Below are positions 8,738-17,356 of a DNA stretch of 64,000 nt, one piece after another (position 1 is the stretch's first letter; each line of letters opens with the position of its first letter). Both the position numbers and the translations under genes were made by a program. This DNA is from Paenibacillus sp. J2TS4 (GTDB taxonomy: Bacteria; Bacillota; Bacilli; Paenibacillales; NBRC-103111): NCBI RefSeq assembly GCF_018403245.1, contig NZ_BOSH01000001.1, forward strand, positions 310,001 through 374,000. The letters run 5' to 3'. The notes beneath the pieces are model-generated. The model worked only from the letters and a program-made list of their open reading frames with translations. It was not told where the DNA came from and did no database searches.

Positions 8738-9319
8738 ATGACGACAATAGGCTTGGTCCGGCACGGAGTAACGGATTGGAATCGCGAAGGCAGGGCACAA
8801 GGACAGCGGGATATTCCGTTGAACGAAGAGGGATTGCAGCAAGCACGGCTGATTGGAAACCGACTGGCTCAGGAAAATTGGGATTATATCTATACGAGTG
8901 ATCTGATCAGAGCAAGGAGGACGGCTGAACTAATTGCTTCAGCCATAGGCATACCGCTAACGGGAACCGACCCGAGATTACGGGAGAAGTCCCATGGACG
9001 TCTGGATGGAACCATCGAACAGGAAAGAATCGAACTTTGGGGAAGCCAGTGGCGGGAATTGGATCACGGAGAGGAAAGCATTGGGGAGGTCAGGGAACGC
9101 AGCCTGAGCTTTCTTAAAGAAATTATTCGCAAGCATCCCCGGGATAAAGTGCTGATTGTAAGTCACGGTGCCTGGATTCGTGCAACGATCGGAGGCCTTG
9201 TCAAGGACCGCGAGATAACCCCGCTTCACAACACGTCTATCTGCGTATTGCAGCATACAGAGGAGCATTGGAACTGTCTATTGTACAATTGTACCCGTCA
9301 TTTGGCGCCTAGCACGTAA
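8738..9319 (+). CDS. Histidine phosphatase family protein (phosphoglycerate mutase-like)
   Basis: 193 residues with the family signature LVRHGVTDWNREGRAQG at residues 6-22 (catalytic His in RHG), a conserved Arg in SDLIRARRTA, the acid in LREKSHGRLDG and the second His in IVSHGAWIR. The fold is shared by CobC, PhoE/GpmB and YhfR-type phosphatases, so the substrate cannot be named. The start ATG 8738 follows GGAGGAGAAGCC. It may be co-transcribed with crcB (33-base gap). Confidence 0.85.
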   Translation: MTTIGLVRHGVTDWNREGRAQGQRDIPLNEEGLQQARLIGNRLAQENWDYIYTSDLIRARRTAELIASAIGIPLTGTDPRLREKSHGRLDGTIEQERIELWGSQWRELDHGEESIGEVRERSLSFLKEIIRKHPRDKVLIVSHGAWIRATIGGLVKDREITPLHNTSICVLQHTEEHWNCLLYNCTRHLAPST

Positions 9320-9325
9320 CGGTAA

Positions 9326-9360
9326 AGAATTAAGCTTGGCACAAGGCCAAGCTTAATTCT
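9326..9360. terminator. Bidirectional terminator-like hairpin between convergent genes
   Basis: A perfect 15-base stem (9326-9340 with 9346-9360) around a five-base loop, lying between the convergent phosphatase and NlpC/P60 genes. There is no long T-run on either side, so efficiency is uncertain. Confidence 0.7.
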
Positions 9361-9375
9361 CAAACTAAATATTAA

Positions 9376-10161
9376 TTACAGGGCGGAACCACCAAAGACG
9401 AAGCGGTGCTCCCAATGCTTGCCGGCGATGCTGTCTACGCGTACTCCGCCGGATTTTTTAGAATAGGTATGGAGAATTTTACCATTTCCAAGATAGATTC
9501 CGACGTGGCTAATTCTTTGCTTGGATTTGTTAATTCCTTTATAAGAGGAAGCCGTAGATCCTTTATAATCCATGAAGAACATAAGGTCTCCGCGCTTCAG
9601 GTTTCTCCAGTTGGTTGTGGTGTTGCCTTTTTTCTTTACATAGTCCGCTTGTTTCCTGGAATCGGAAGGAAGAGTGACTCCCACACCCTCTATGAAGGCT
9701 CGACGGACGAAATCCGAACAATCGAAGGTTTTGGTACTATTCCGGTTGGAACCGAATTCATAGGGAGTACCAAGATACTTCATTCCCGTGCTAATGATCT
9801 TCTCCACCTTGGCTGAAGAAGAAGCAGACGGCGTCGCGGCATTAGCCGAAATGCTGCCTCCATTGGAAGCGGGCTGGTTCACCACGCTTACATACTTGGA
9901 GGATGAAGAAACATAGCCGGTTTTTCCGTTTTTATCCTTGACTTGATACCAATAAGAATTAGGTTGTCCTATAATATCTAAAGTTTCACCCGTTTTCAAA
10001 GAACGGATTTGATTGCTGTTTACATTAGGTTGTGTGCGGAAATTAACACTGTTCACGACTTTTATAGTTCCTTGTCCATCGGTAGCGGCCATGGCTTGAA
10101 AAGGAATCGCGCTAAGTCCAATAGAAGCGGCAATTATACAGGATATGATTTTCTTTTTCAT
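9376..10161 (-). CDS. Secreted SH3b plus NlpC/P60 cell-wall endopeptidase
   Basis: 261 residues. Signal peptide at 1-25 ending in FQAMAA, an SH3b domain at about 33-95 (VNFRTQPNVNSNQI, LDIIGQPNSYWYQVKDKNGK), a Ser/Ala-rich linker, then NlpC/P60. The catalytic Cys is in FDCSDFVRRAF and the His in ISHVGIYLG, with a third polar residue in ILHTYSKK. It should cut peptide cross-links in peptidoglycan outside the cell. GGAGG precedes the start on the minus strand. A long, structured 5' region lies upstream. Confidence 0.9.
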   Translation of the reverse strand: MKKKIISCIIAASIGLSAIPFQAMAATDGQGTIKVVNSVNFRTQPNVNSNQIRSLKTGETLDIIGQPNSYWYQVKDKNGKTGYVSSSSKYVSVVNQPASNGGSISANAATPSASSSAKVEKIISTGMKYLGTPYEFGSNRNSTKTFDCSDFVRRAFIEGVGVTLPSDSRKQADYVKKKGNTTTNWRNLKRGDLMFFMDYKGSTASSYKGINKSKQRISHVGIYLGNGKILHTYSKKSGGVRVDSIAGKHWEHRFVFGGSAL

Positions 10162-10692
10162 TTTCAGCTTCTACCTCCGAATGAATTTGGTTTAGTACTT
10201 AACTCTAGTTTTCAGTCACTCTGAAAAGGGAAGAATTTCAGACTCTATAAATATCATCCTCCTAAATTACCAATTTTGGGCTTGCTCAAAAAGCATAACA
10301 CAGCCTTTATTGGAAAAAGGGCGGAAAATGTTCCCAATTGGTATTTTTCCAGTTTAGTAATAAAACGCTTACGAAATGAAATGGATAAAACGTCTCATTT
10401 TATATAAATCTAAAGAACTATTAATTCTGTTTATTTTCGACTTTTTTCGTTAAAATTTTGCTTTTTATCACAATGAATAGGTACTAAGACTTATTTTTGT
10501 AAAAAAGGTTTCAAAATGGTTAAAATCTTCTTTTTGCTGTATAGGATTGGAGGAATTGACACCTATTGGAATGAATTGTTGCCCAAATTTTCCATTCTTT
10601 GTAACACAAATGTAATCTTATTTTCATCCTCCCTTAATGTCGATCGCCTATACTAATTATCGACCCCCCTTTTTATGATATATATTTTTTGA
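10162..10692 (-). promoter_or_regulatory. Long AT-rich leader and promoter region of the NlpC/P60 gene
   Basis: No gene is seen in these 530 bases. Read on the minus strand toward the hydrolase gene, there is an imperfect stem (10268-10279 with 10334-10343, CCAATT-type arms with a 54-base loop). There are also two competing short hairpins sharing one TTTCAG-type arm: 10209-10227 (seven perfect pairs) and 10221-10241. That arrangement is typical of attenuators, but no riboswitch consensus is recognisable. The part from about 10380 to 10690 is AT-rich, with no promoter I can place with confidence. Confidence 0.3.
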
Positions 10693-10726
10693 AAGCCTAT
10701 AACCCCGTTGGTTGTAGGCTTCTTTC
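10693..10726 (+). terminator. Terminator-like hairpin upstream of the micro-ORFs
   Basis: A 12-base stem (10693-10704 with 10710-10721, one G-U pair) and a five-base loop, followed by CTTTCTTTG. It points toward the Eis-like gene, but there is no plus-strand gene before it. It is therefore either the end of a small RNA or an attenuator in the leader of the genes that follow. Confidence 0.5.
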
Positions 10727-10759
10727 TTTGCCGAGAAGCTTCGTTAAGGGGAGAATGCG

Positions 10760-10807
10760 ATGGTTGAAGTAAAAATAAGCGAGATTTATTTACGGAGACT
10801 TTGTTAA
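10760..10807 (+). CDS. Possible 15-residue leader peptide 1
   Basis: ATG to TAA, 15 residues (MVEVKISEIYLRRLC). The ribosome site AAGGGGAG lies at 10746-10753, six bases before the ATG, as good as that of any large gene nearby. Its stop codon overlaps the ribosome site of the next micro-ORF, which suggests coupling. No homology can be expected at this length; the case rests on the ribosome site and the arrangement. Confidence 0.35.
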   Translation: MVEVKISEIYLRRLC

Positions 10808-10818
10808 GGAGAACGTCC

Positions 10819-10872
10819 ATGGTAAGATTTATAGAGTGGTGTAGGATACATCAGCCACAAACCATGGCTTAA
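10819..10872 (+). CDS. Possible 17-residue leader peptide 2
   Basis: ATG to TAA, 17 residues (MVRFIEWCRIHQPQTMA), with AAGGAGA at 10806-10812. Its start codon lies inside the left arm of a hairpin (10818-10824 with 10861-10867, seven perfect pairs, plus an inner GTGG/CCAC pair), so translation and folding would exclude each other. It lies 46 bases before the Eis-like gene. This is like the leaders that let stalled ribosomes induce antibiotic-resistance genes, but that role is inference. Confidence 0.35.
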   Translation: MVRFIEWCRIHQPQTMA

Positions 10873-10918
10873 ATAAGATGATAGGCTCTGAAGAGAGTTA
10901 AGGGGACAAGATACGTTT

Positions 10919-12139
10919 ATGGAAATGATCAGGCAATTAAATCGAGAGGAACTGGCTGAAAGTATTAAGCTTTCCGAATTTGCTTTCCAGTATGAGCTTA
11001 GTTCGGAACAACGGGCGGAAAGAATGGCTTCGACCAAACCAGAGGATCAGTGGGGGTATTTCATTGACGGCAAGCTGGCGGCCAAGATGACCATTCATCC
11101 TATGACTACATGGATTAACGGGAGGAAGATGAAGTTCGGCGGTGTAGCTTCCGTAGCTACGTGGCCAGAGTATCGGCGCAAAGGAATGGTAGGAAAGCTT
11201 CTGGTTAACGCCCTTCACATCATGAGGGAGCAAGGACAGACGTTAGCTTGCCTGCACCCTTTTGAATTTCCGTTCTATCGCAAATTCGGCTGGGAAACTT
11301 ATGTGGAGTACAAGGAATATGAGCTCGAAGCGAAGCATCTTCCCCACTATTTTACAATAGATGGAAGAGTGGAGAGGACAGAGGACCGGGATCTGATTAA
11401 AAAGCTCTATGCCGAATATGCCGAAGCTTATAACGGGATGCTGGAAAGAACAAACGAATGGTGGGAAATCCGATTTTGGAAGAACAAGGGGTCTGTAGTT
11501 GTATTCTATAATGAAACGGGTAAACCGGCCGGATACTTGCAGTACCATGTAGCGGACAGCATAATGACCGTTCATGATTTTGTTTGCCTTCATGAGAAGG
11601 CAAGAGCTTCCCTATGGAAATTTATTGCTAATCATGATTCGATGATCCGGTCCGTTAAGCTGAAAGCGCCGGCGGACGATCCGCTGCCGTTTATTCTCCA
11701 GAATCCCCGTTTTAAACAGGAAACGATCCCTTATTTCATGGCCAGAGTGGTGGACGCCGAAGCATTTTTAAGAGAATACAAGTTTACAGCGACTGGCCGG
11801 CAGACCCGTCTTACCCTCGCTCTGGAGGATAGTCATGCACCCTGGAATCATCAGGTGTTCACTGTGGAGATTAGTGGCGCAGGAGAGGCGAATATCCGGC
11901 CTAGCGGTTCACTGCCGGAAGGCTCTGGAATGGAGCGGAACGAGACCGGCGGGCATGAACTCCAAAAAGCGGCAGCCGATCTGAGCTGCGACATCCAGAC
12001 GTTGACCGCGATGTTGATCGGTTATCGGAGCCCGGAGCTGATGCATGCGATAGGAAGGCTTCAGGGAAGTGAAGCGATGGTAAAGGAATGGGCAGAACGT
12101 TTGACTAGCCAGACCCCTTATCTGATGGATTATTATTAA
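10919..12139 (+). CDS. Eis-like GNAT acetyltransferase with C-terminal sterol-carrier-like domain
   Basis: 406 residues, the usual length of the Eis family. The N-terminal GNAT domain shows the acetyl-CoA loop in YRRKGMVGKLL near residue 86 and the family's LACLHPFEFPFYRKFGW near 107-123. A middle GNAT-like domain follows, then a C-terminal SCP2-type domain. The chain ends in DYY, and in Eis the C-terminal carboxylate takes part in catalysis. Members acetylate amines, including aminoglycosides in mycobacteria; the substrate here is unknown. ATG 10919 has AAGGGGAC upstream. A terminator-like hairpin and two micro-ORFs precede it, suggesting regulated expression. Confidence 0.85.
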   Translation: MEMIRQLNREELAESIKLSEFAFQYELSSEQRAERMASTKPEDQWGYFIDGKLAAKMTIHPMTTWINGRKMKFGGVASVATWPEYRRKGMVGKLLVNALHIMREQGQTLACLHPFEFPFYRKFGWETYVEYKEYELEAKHLPHYFTIDGRVERTEDRDLIKKLYAEYAEAYNGMLERTNEWWEIRFWKNKGSVVVFYNETGKPAGYLQYHVADSIMTVHDFVCLHEKARASLWKFIANHDSMIRSVKLKAPADDPLPFILQNPRFKQETIPYFMARVVDAEAFLREYKFTATGRQTRLTLALEDSHAPWNHQVFTVEISGAGEANIRPSGSLPEGSGMERNETGGHELQKAAADLSCDIQTLTAMLIGYRSPELMHAIGRLQGSEAMVKEWAERLTSQTPYLMDYY

Positions 12140-12229
12140 GGGGGTTGCAGGGCGGCAGCCAAAGGGCTAATTAAGTAATCGATGAGGAATTTTAGATGCT
12201 TTCTCTAAACCTGAATGGAATGGAAGAAA

Positions 12230-12267
12230 AACAGCCTGAGCGCAATAAGCGGCCAGGTTGTTTTATT
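12230..12267 (+). terminator. Terminator after the Eis-like gene
   Basis: AACAGCCTG pairs with CAGGTTGTT (one G-U pair), with an inner CGC/GCG stem, followed by TTTTATTT. The rest of the gap up to the nuclease gene (12140-12435) shows only an AT-rich stretch that may hold a promoter. Confidence 0.7.
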
Positions 12268-12435
12268 TGATCCGGCTATATATGTCGGAATCTATTTGGC
12301 GATTTATATATCCTTTTGTAAATATAGAAACTTTATGTTTTTACTATAGTAATAATGTGTAGCGAACGGGATCACGACAGGGAGACTTGAGGGGCCTGAG
12401 GAGACAAAGCGGGAGATATAAAAGGGGGGAGGAAA

Positions 12436-13575
12436 TTGCGGACGGAAAAGCAGTTTGTATTTGATCCGACACATTATCCAGAGCACCCGGGATGTTATTT
12501 AATGAAAAATACTGAAGGTCTCATTATTTATATCGGCAAAGCCAAAAATTTACGGAATCGTTTGCGCTCCTATTTCTATCAAGGCCGCAGTTCATCCCGT
12601 CACAAGCTGTTGGTTGAAGAAATTGCCGGAATTGAGGTGATCCTGGTCCATAACGAGGCTGAAAGCCTGCTTTTGGAAAATAATCTGATCAAGCGATACC
12701 AACCAAAATATAACCGGGCGCTTAAGCGCGATAACAGCGGATACGCTTATTTAAAGTTAACGGACGACAAGTATCCCCGGCTGGAAGCCTACTATCGGAA
12801 CAGGATGGCTGTAAGGGGGAGGACAGGGGGGGACATAACCGGAAGAACAGCTTCCCGCATCTTTGGCCCTTACGCCAATATGGAATTTCGCAATTCATTG
12901 ATGGCTTGGGTGGCTGAGCATTATCAGCTCCGGACTTGCGACGACCTTCCGCGAAAAGTTTGCTTGCATTATCATCTGGGCAAGTGCAGCGGGATTTGCG
13001 AAGGTAAAATTTCCGAAGAAGCCTACAGTGAATCCGTCCGTCATGCGGAGCGGTTGTTGGCTCTGTCTGAGGGGGAGCTGCTGGAATATTTGCGGCAGGC
13101 TATGACAGAATGCGCAGATAAGCTGGAGTTTGAAAAAGCTCAAAAAATCAAAAAACAGATGGAAGCGCTGGAACGAATGAGCGGAGAACAGATCGTCGAC
13201 CGAACGGCACGCTCCAATCAGGATGTTATTTATTTAGAACACCCCTATGCCATGGTGCTTTGTCTTCATGAAGGGATGGTGACCGGGGCCGAATGGGTAG
13301 AGCTGCCGGCGGAGGTAGCTGAGCAAGAGGCCTGTCGTCAGTTCATTCAAAGCCGTTATTCCGGAAGGAGGCCGGATGAGCTCGTTATTAATCAGCTTCC
13401 TGATTGTGGAAGCTGCTTCACCCTTGCCGGGAAAAAGAAGCTGACGATAACGGTGCCTCGAAGAGGAATTAAGCTTCGTTTGCTGGAGCTGTGCCGGCTG
13501 AATTACAATTACCGCCTGGAGAGGGCTGCGCGTGGCAAAGGGACAGCCGCAAGGATGACTGCCCCTAACCTTTAG
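12436..13575 (+). CDS. GIY-YIG nuclease resembling the N-terminal half of UvrC (Cho-like)
   Basis: 379 residues. The GIY-YIG domain spans about 14-95 (GCYLMKNTEG, IYIGKAKNLRNRL). The four cysteines that hold the iron-sulfur cluster in UvrC are kept, with spacing C-x7-C-x7-C-x3-C near residue 175. A UVR motif follows (LEFEKAQKIKKQMEALERM), then a partial linker domain. The C-terminal RNase H-like nuclease and helix-hairpin-helix domains of full UvrC are absent and no frameshift remnant follows, so this is a short form like E. coli Cho, which makes only the 3' incision. Start TTG 12436 is preceded by GGGGGGAGG. A full-length uvrC would be expected elsewhere in the genome. Confidence 0.82.
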   Translation: MRTEKQFVFDPTHYPEHPGCYLMKNTEGLIIYIGKAKNLRNRLRSYFYQGRSSSRHKLLVEEIAGIEVILVHNEAESLLLENNLIKRYQPKYNRALKRDNSGYAYLKLTDDKYPRLEAYYRNRMAVRGRTGGDITGRTASRIFGPYANMEFRNSLMAWVAEHYQLRTCDDLPRKVCLHYHLGKCSGICEGKISEEAYSESVRHAERLLALSEGELLEYLRQAMTECADKLEFEKAQKIKKQMEALERMSGEQIVDRTARSNQDVIYLEHPYAMVLCLHEGMVTGAEWVELPAEVAEQEACRQFIQSRYSGRRPDELVINQLPDCGSCFTLAGKKKLTITVPRRGIKLRLLELCRLNYNYRLERAARGKGTAARMTAPNL

Positions 13576-13599
13576 TGGTGTTCTTAACTGACATATCGG

Positions 13600-14688
13600 T
13601 CAGGCGATAACGGTGAAGGCTTTGGGATAGGTCGTCAACACTTGAACCCCGTTGGCAGTGATGACTATATCGTCTTCAATGCGAACGCCCCCTGCTCCGG
13701 GTAAATAAATCCCGGGCTCGATGGTCATGACCATACCTTCCTTAAGCAGGTCTTCATTCTGACCGTGAATGGAAGGATATTCATGTACATCCAGTCCGAG
13801 GCCGTGGCCTAGCCGATGCATGAAGTAGGGACCGTAGCCCTGTTCCTCTATATATTGTCTGGCCGTTTGATCCAGACGAGAAATCGGAGTACCCGGACGG
13901 GCGGCGGCAATGGCTCGGCTATTGGCCTCCAGCACGGTCTCGTATATGGCGGTAAGCTCGGGCGCGATGTCGCCAACGGCAAAGGTGCGTGTAATATCAG
14001 AGGAATAGCCGGCTGCGTAGAGGCCGAGATCGAACAGCAGAAGCTCTCCCTCGCGAATGGCCCTTGTCCCAGGAACGCCGTGGGGCAGGGCGGATTTTTC
14101 TCCGGCGAGCACCATTGTATCGAAGGCCGGCCCATCGGCTCCTAGCTTTTTCATCCGGTATTCCAATTCGGCTACCAGATCTAGCTCCGTTATTCCTGGC
14201 TTTACTTGCTCTACACCATACTGCAGTACTTGCTGCACCAGTCGGACGGCATGCTGGATCCGTTCCAATTCATCCCGGGTTTTAAGCTTCCGCATTTCGA
14301 GCAGCGGCGGGCTTATATCGATATAGGCCTTGGCGTCCAATATATCAGCCAGCGCCTCGTATTGATGAACCGTCCAATAATTTTTCTCCAGCCCGACCCT
14401 TTCTGTCGAGGAAGAGAGGAGCTTCTTCAATAGCTGATAGGGATTATCCGTATCCTTGTGAGTAAATATTTTTTCCCAGCCGGTCGCTTGAAAGGCCGCC
14501 TCACGGTCCAATTCCGGTACGAGCAGCAGCGGCTCCTCCTGGCGGATAAGAATCAGGCCCATAAATCTTTCATGAGGCTCGGAGGCAAATCCGCTCAAAT
14601 AATAAACATGTCTGGGAAATGTAATGATTACAGCGTCCAGCGCTTCCTGTTCCATATAGGAATACATAGATTTTAATCGGTTATGCAT
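13600..14688 (-). CDS. M24-family metallopeptidase (Xaa-Pro aminopeptidase/dipeptidase type)
   Basis: 362 residues, cytoplasmic. An N-terminal creatinase-like domain (MHNRLKSMYSYM, VYYLSGFASEPHERF) is followed by the pita-bread catalytic domain. Metal ligands are visible: two Asp (LFDLGLYAAGYSSDITRTF), His (HRLGHGLGLDVHEYP) and two Glu (MTIEPGIYLPG and GGVRIEDDIV). It should release residues before or after proline. I chose ATG 14688, eight bases after AGAAGGGTGG; a GTG at 14709 would add seven residues. It converges with the nuclease gene; only a short CTGAC/GTCAG stem lies between them. Confidence 0.88.
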   Translation of the reverse strand: MHNRLKSMYSYMEQEALDAVIITFPRHVYYLSGFASEPHERFMGLILIRQEEPLLLVPELDREAAFQATGWEKIFTHKDTDNPYQLLKKLLSSSTERVGLEKNYWTVHQYEALADILDAKAYIDISPPLLEMRKLKTRDELERIQHAVRLVQQVLQYGVEQVKPGITELDLVAELEYRMKKLGADGPAFDTMVLAGEKSALPHGVPGTRAIREGELLLFDLGLYAAGYSSDITRTFAVGDIAPELTAIYETVLEANSRAIAAARPGTPISRLDQTARQYIEEQGYGPYFMHRLGHGLGLDVHEYPSIHGQNEDLLKEGMVMTIEPGIYLPGAGGVRIEDDIVITANGVQVLTTYPKAFTVIA

Positions 14689-14709
14689 GACTGAATCCAC
14701 CCTTCTCAC

Positions 14710-15132
14710 CCGGCTTTCTGATTTAGATTCTTTACCAACAATATAACAATAAAATTAGGCGCGAGTATACAGATTTTCCTTTTTTGGGACGATGATGAGA
14801 TAAATGCTGTTTAATCCCTTGTTGAAAAGGGCAGTTTCCATGTCGGAAAGCTATTTCCTGTTTCGGATAAAAATGGCGCGGGTAAAAATAATGCTGCGGG
14901 CCATTATAGTTGAAAACATTTTTCTTGAACTTATGCTGAGCTGTCTATATAGTTAGATCATTATACTACATTCTCCAATTTTGCCCTTCCCGTCCATCTT
15001 TTGCCCCTTATTTGGACGGTAGTAGAAAAAGGTGCAAGAAGGCTTGGGGTTGAAACAAGATTTAGCAGCAATCAGCGAGAAATCGGATACTAATCCAATT
15101 AAATTAGCACTGAATTACAGGAGGAATACTTG
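14710..15132. other. Divergent intergenic region without a gene
   Basis: About 420 AT-rich bases between the divergent M24 peptidase and acyltransferase genes. The only structure I see is CCGTCCA/TGGACGG (14990-14996 with 15013-15019). Promoters for both genes must lie here, but none is clear enough to place. Confidence 0.4.
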
Positions 15133-16272
15133 ATGGAGCGATCGATGGCCAGGAGTGAAAATTTGGCATCGGATGAAGCAAGCCGCTCCTCTGCATCTGC
15201 CAAGACCGGGAAATCCGCGGGCCGGATCCGTGAACTAGAGCTGCTGAGGGCCTTTGCCATAGGGGCGGTCGTTCTAATTCATTCGACAGCCGGAGCAACG
15301 GTGGAGCTGGCGTCAGGAAGCCGTTCCCAACTGTTGTATCTAATCATTAACCAAATGAGCTCGTTCGCCGTACCTGTCTTTATTATGCTGAGCGGTATCG
15401 TATTGTTTTATCGTTATAATAACCGCTGGAGCCTTTCGGAAGCTGTTTCTTTTTATCGCAAAAGGATTCAATATATCGTCATTCCCTATGTCCTTTGGTC
15501 CTTGTTTTATTCCTTCTTCTATCCATGGTTATTTAAGACGGTCTCGCTAAAAGCATGGTCCTTCGACACCTTCTTGAATCAATTGTTATGGGGGAAGGCC
15601 AGCTATCATTTATATTTTATGGTTATTATTATTCAGTTGTACGCGATATTTCCGCTTGTGATGACCTTAGTTCACCGCTTCTCCGTCTTCCGGCACCTGC
15701 TGCCCTTCATTGGGTTAGCCGTGCAGGCCGGGGCTTATGCGTATCGTTATTACGGCAATGGTCTGCCGCATGGCGCTTCCCTTGCCGTTACTTACGCTTT
15801 CGTATTTAGCGTCGGAGGATGGATCGGATTGAATTACGACCGTTTTCGTCAATGGCTCCATTCCTATTCTTGGGTAGCCAGCGCGGCTGCTGTCGCTGTC
15901 GGGAGCGCTTATACCATGCTGCATATCGTCAGCCCATTCGGAATCCGCTTTGGTTGGGAAACCGAGGCCATCCTATTTCACCTATATGGAGCGACCGCCA
16001 CGGTCGGTTTGCTGGTTCTCTGCACTCATCTCCTTAATCACTGGACAGGCCTAACTCGAGTTCTTATGTCCATTGGCGGAGTTTCCTTTGGAATCTATTT
16101 TGTCCACCCGGCTTTGCTTGCGGTCTTCCGCACTTATTTGGTCGCTCCCGCAGGAAGCTTGCTGTATCATGCGCTAACTATTGGTGGTTTTTTCATTGTC
16201 TTTTTGCTATCTTGGGGATTCAGCAGTGGATCGAAGCCGCTTTACGGCAGCTGGGTTATTCTGGGGAAATAA
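15133..16272 (+). CDS. Membrane acyltransferase 3 family protein (OafA/IcaC-like)
   Basis: 379 residues with about ten membrane segments. The family signature is present: an Arg in ELELLRAFAIGAV and the catalytic His in VLIHST about 12 residues later. A C-terminal FGIYFVHP segment also matches. Such proteins move acetyl or other acyl groups onto exported sugars or wall polymers. An N-terminal cytoplasmic tail of about 35 residues, rich in Ser and Ala, precedes the first helix. ATG 15133 lies eight bases after AGGAGG; the TTG at 15130 is less likely. It has no operon partner, so the acceptor is unknown. Confidence 0.85.
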   Translation: MERSMARSENLASDEASRSSASAKTGKSAGRIRELELLRAFAIGAVVLIHSTAGATVELASGSRSQLLYLIINQMSSFAVPVFIMLSGIVLFYRYNNRWSLSEAVSFYRKRIQYIVIPYVLWSLFYSFFYPWLFKTVSLKAWSFDTFLNQLLWGKASYHLYFMVIIIQLYAIFPLVMTLVHRFSVFRHLLPFIGLAVQAGAYAYRYYGNGLPHGASLAVTYAFVFSVGGWIGLNYDRFRQWLHSYSWVASAAAVAVGSAYTMLHIVSPFGIRFGWETEAILFHLYGATATVGLLVLCTHLLNHWTGLTRVLMSIGGVSFGIYFVHPALLAVFRTYLVAPAGSLLYHALTIGGFFIVFLLSWGFSSGSKPLYGSWVILGK

Positions 16273-16440
16273 TTCGCTCGCAGGTGTTTTGTTTTAAGGC
16301 CCCGCTGGTAAAACTATAGACGATTGTCATTTTTAACCGAAGCTGCATACCAAGGCGAGCTTTATCGTTAATTTAGAGGTAAAGGGCCGGAATCGTTGAT
16401 CTGATTTCTACATCTATATACTGGATAAGGGGGGAAGAAT

Positions 16441-17355
16441 ATGTCCAACGAAACGGTTATTCAACTCAATAACGTATCCAAAACAATTAAAGGCAGGCCG
16501 ATCATTAAACAGCTTTCTTTTACGGTCCGCCGCGGAGAGGTGTACGGCTTTCTCGGGCCTAACGGTTCGGGCAAAACGACGACCATTCGAATGATGGTCG
16601 GTCTTATTTCGATTACCGAGGGCGACATTTATATCGCCGGACATAATATTAAAACCGAACGCAGCCAGGCGATGAGCCACGTAGGAGCGATCGTCGAAAC
16701 CCCGGATCTTTATGGCTATATGAGCGGGTGGAAAAATCTGATTCATTTTGCAAGAATGAGTCAGACGGCGGTTTCCCAAGAACGGATGCTGGAAATTGTC
16801 CGGCTCGTAGATCTGGAAGACGCGATTTATCGCAAGGTAAAGACCTACTCTCTCGGTATGAAGCAGCGTCTGGGAATTGCTCAGGCGCTGCTTCATCAGC
16901 CGTCGATTCTGCTTCTGGATGAGCCGACCAATGGGCTCGACCCAAGCGGAATCCGACAGCTGCGGGATTATTTGCGCAAGCTGGCCAAAGAAGAGAATAT
17001 TGCGATTGTCGTCTCCAGTCACCTTCTATCCGAGGTGGAGCTGTTGTGTGACAGAGTCGTAATCATTAAGGACGGTCAGTTCGTTGACGAAAGGGAGCTT
17101 CATGGAGAAACGGAAGGCATGATGATCTATCCGGTTCTGTTCGAGGTAAACGACGCCCAGAAGGCGGCAGCATTGCTGGAGTCGTACGGGGAAGTTAAAA
17201 AGAAGGACAACAGCGTAACCGTCGAACTGAGCCGGGAGAGCATCCCCGAGGTGGTCGCCTTGTTCGGACGGGAGGACATCCTTCTCTACCAGATCCGGAC
17301 TCTGTCTCCGACACTGGAGGACATGTTCCTGTCCCTTACGAAAGGGGAACGATAA
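16441..17355 (+). CDS. ABC transporter ATP-binding protein, BcrA type
   Basis: 304 residues: Walker A GPNGSGKTT near 40, signature YSLGMKQRLGIAQ near 137, Walker B ILLLDEPTNGLD near 157 and a switch His in SSHLLSEVE. A C-terminal extension of about 90 residues is typical of BcrA/NatA-type exporters of bacitracin and similar peptides. A possible promoter (TTGATC at 16396 and TATACT at 16417, 15-base spacer) and a GGGGGGAAG ribosome site precede it. It forms an operon with the next gene and stands directly before the Lia/Psp stress locus. Confidence 0.9.
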   Translation: MSNETVIQLNNVSKTIKGRPIIKQLSFTVRRGEVYGFLGPNGSGKTTTIRMMVGLISITEGDIYIAGHNIKTERSQAMSHVGAIVETPDLYGYMSGWKNLIHFARMSQTAVSQERMLEIVRLVDLEDAIYRKVKTYSLGMKQRLGIAQALLHQPSILLLDEPTNGLDPSGIRQLRDYLRKLAKEENIAIVVSSHLLSEVELLCDRVVIIKDGQFVDERELHGETEGMMIYPVLFEVNDAQKAAALLESYGEVKKKDNSVTVELSRESIPEVVALFGREDILLYQIRTLSPTLEDMFLSLTKGER

Positions 17356-17356
17356 T

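Noticed and set aside
10366..10379. A cre-like sequence in the NlpC/P60 upstream region (AAAACGCTTACG core)
   Set aside because: Only 11 of 14 consensus positions fit, including a lost TG at the start; too weak in an AT-rich region.
13588..13603. CTGAC/GTCAG palindrome between the nuclease and M24 peptidase genes, considered as a terminator
   Set aside because: Only five base pairs, overlaps the peptidase stop region and lacks a T-run.
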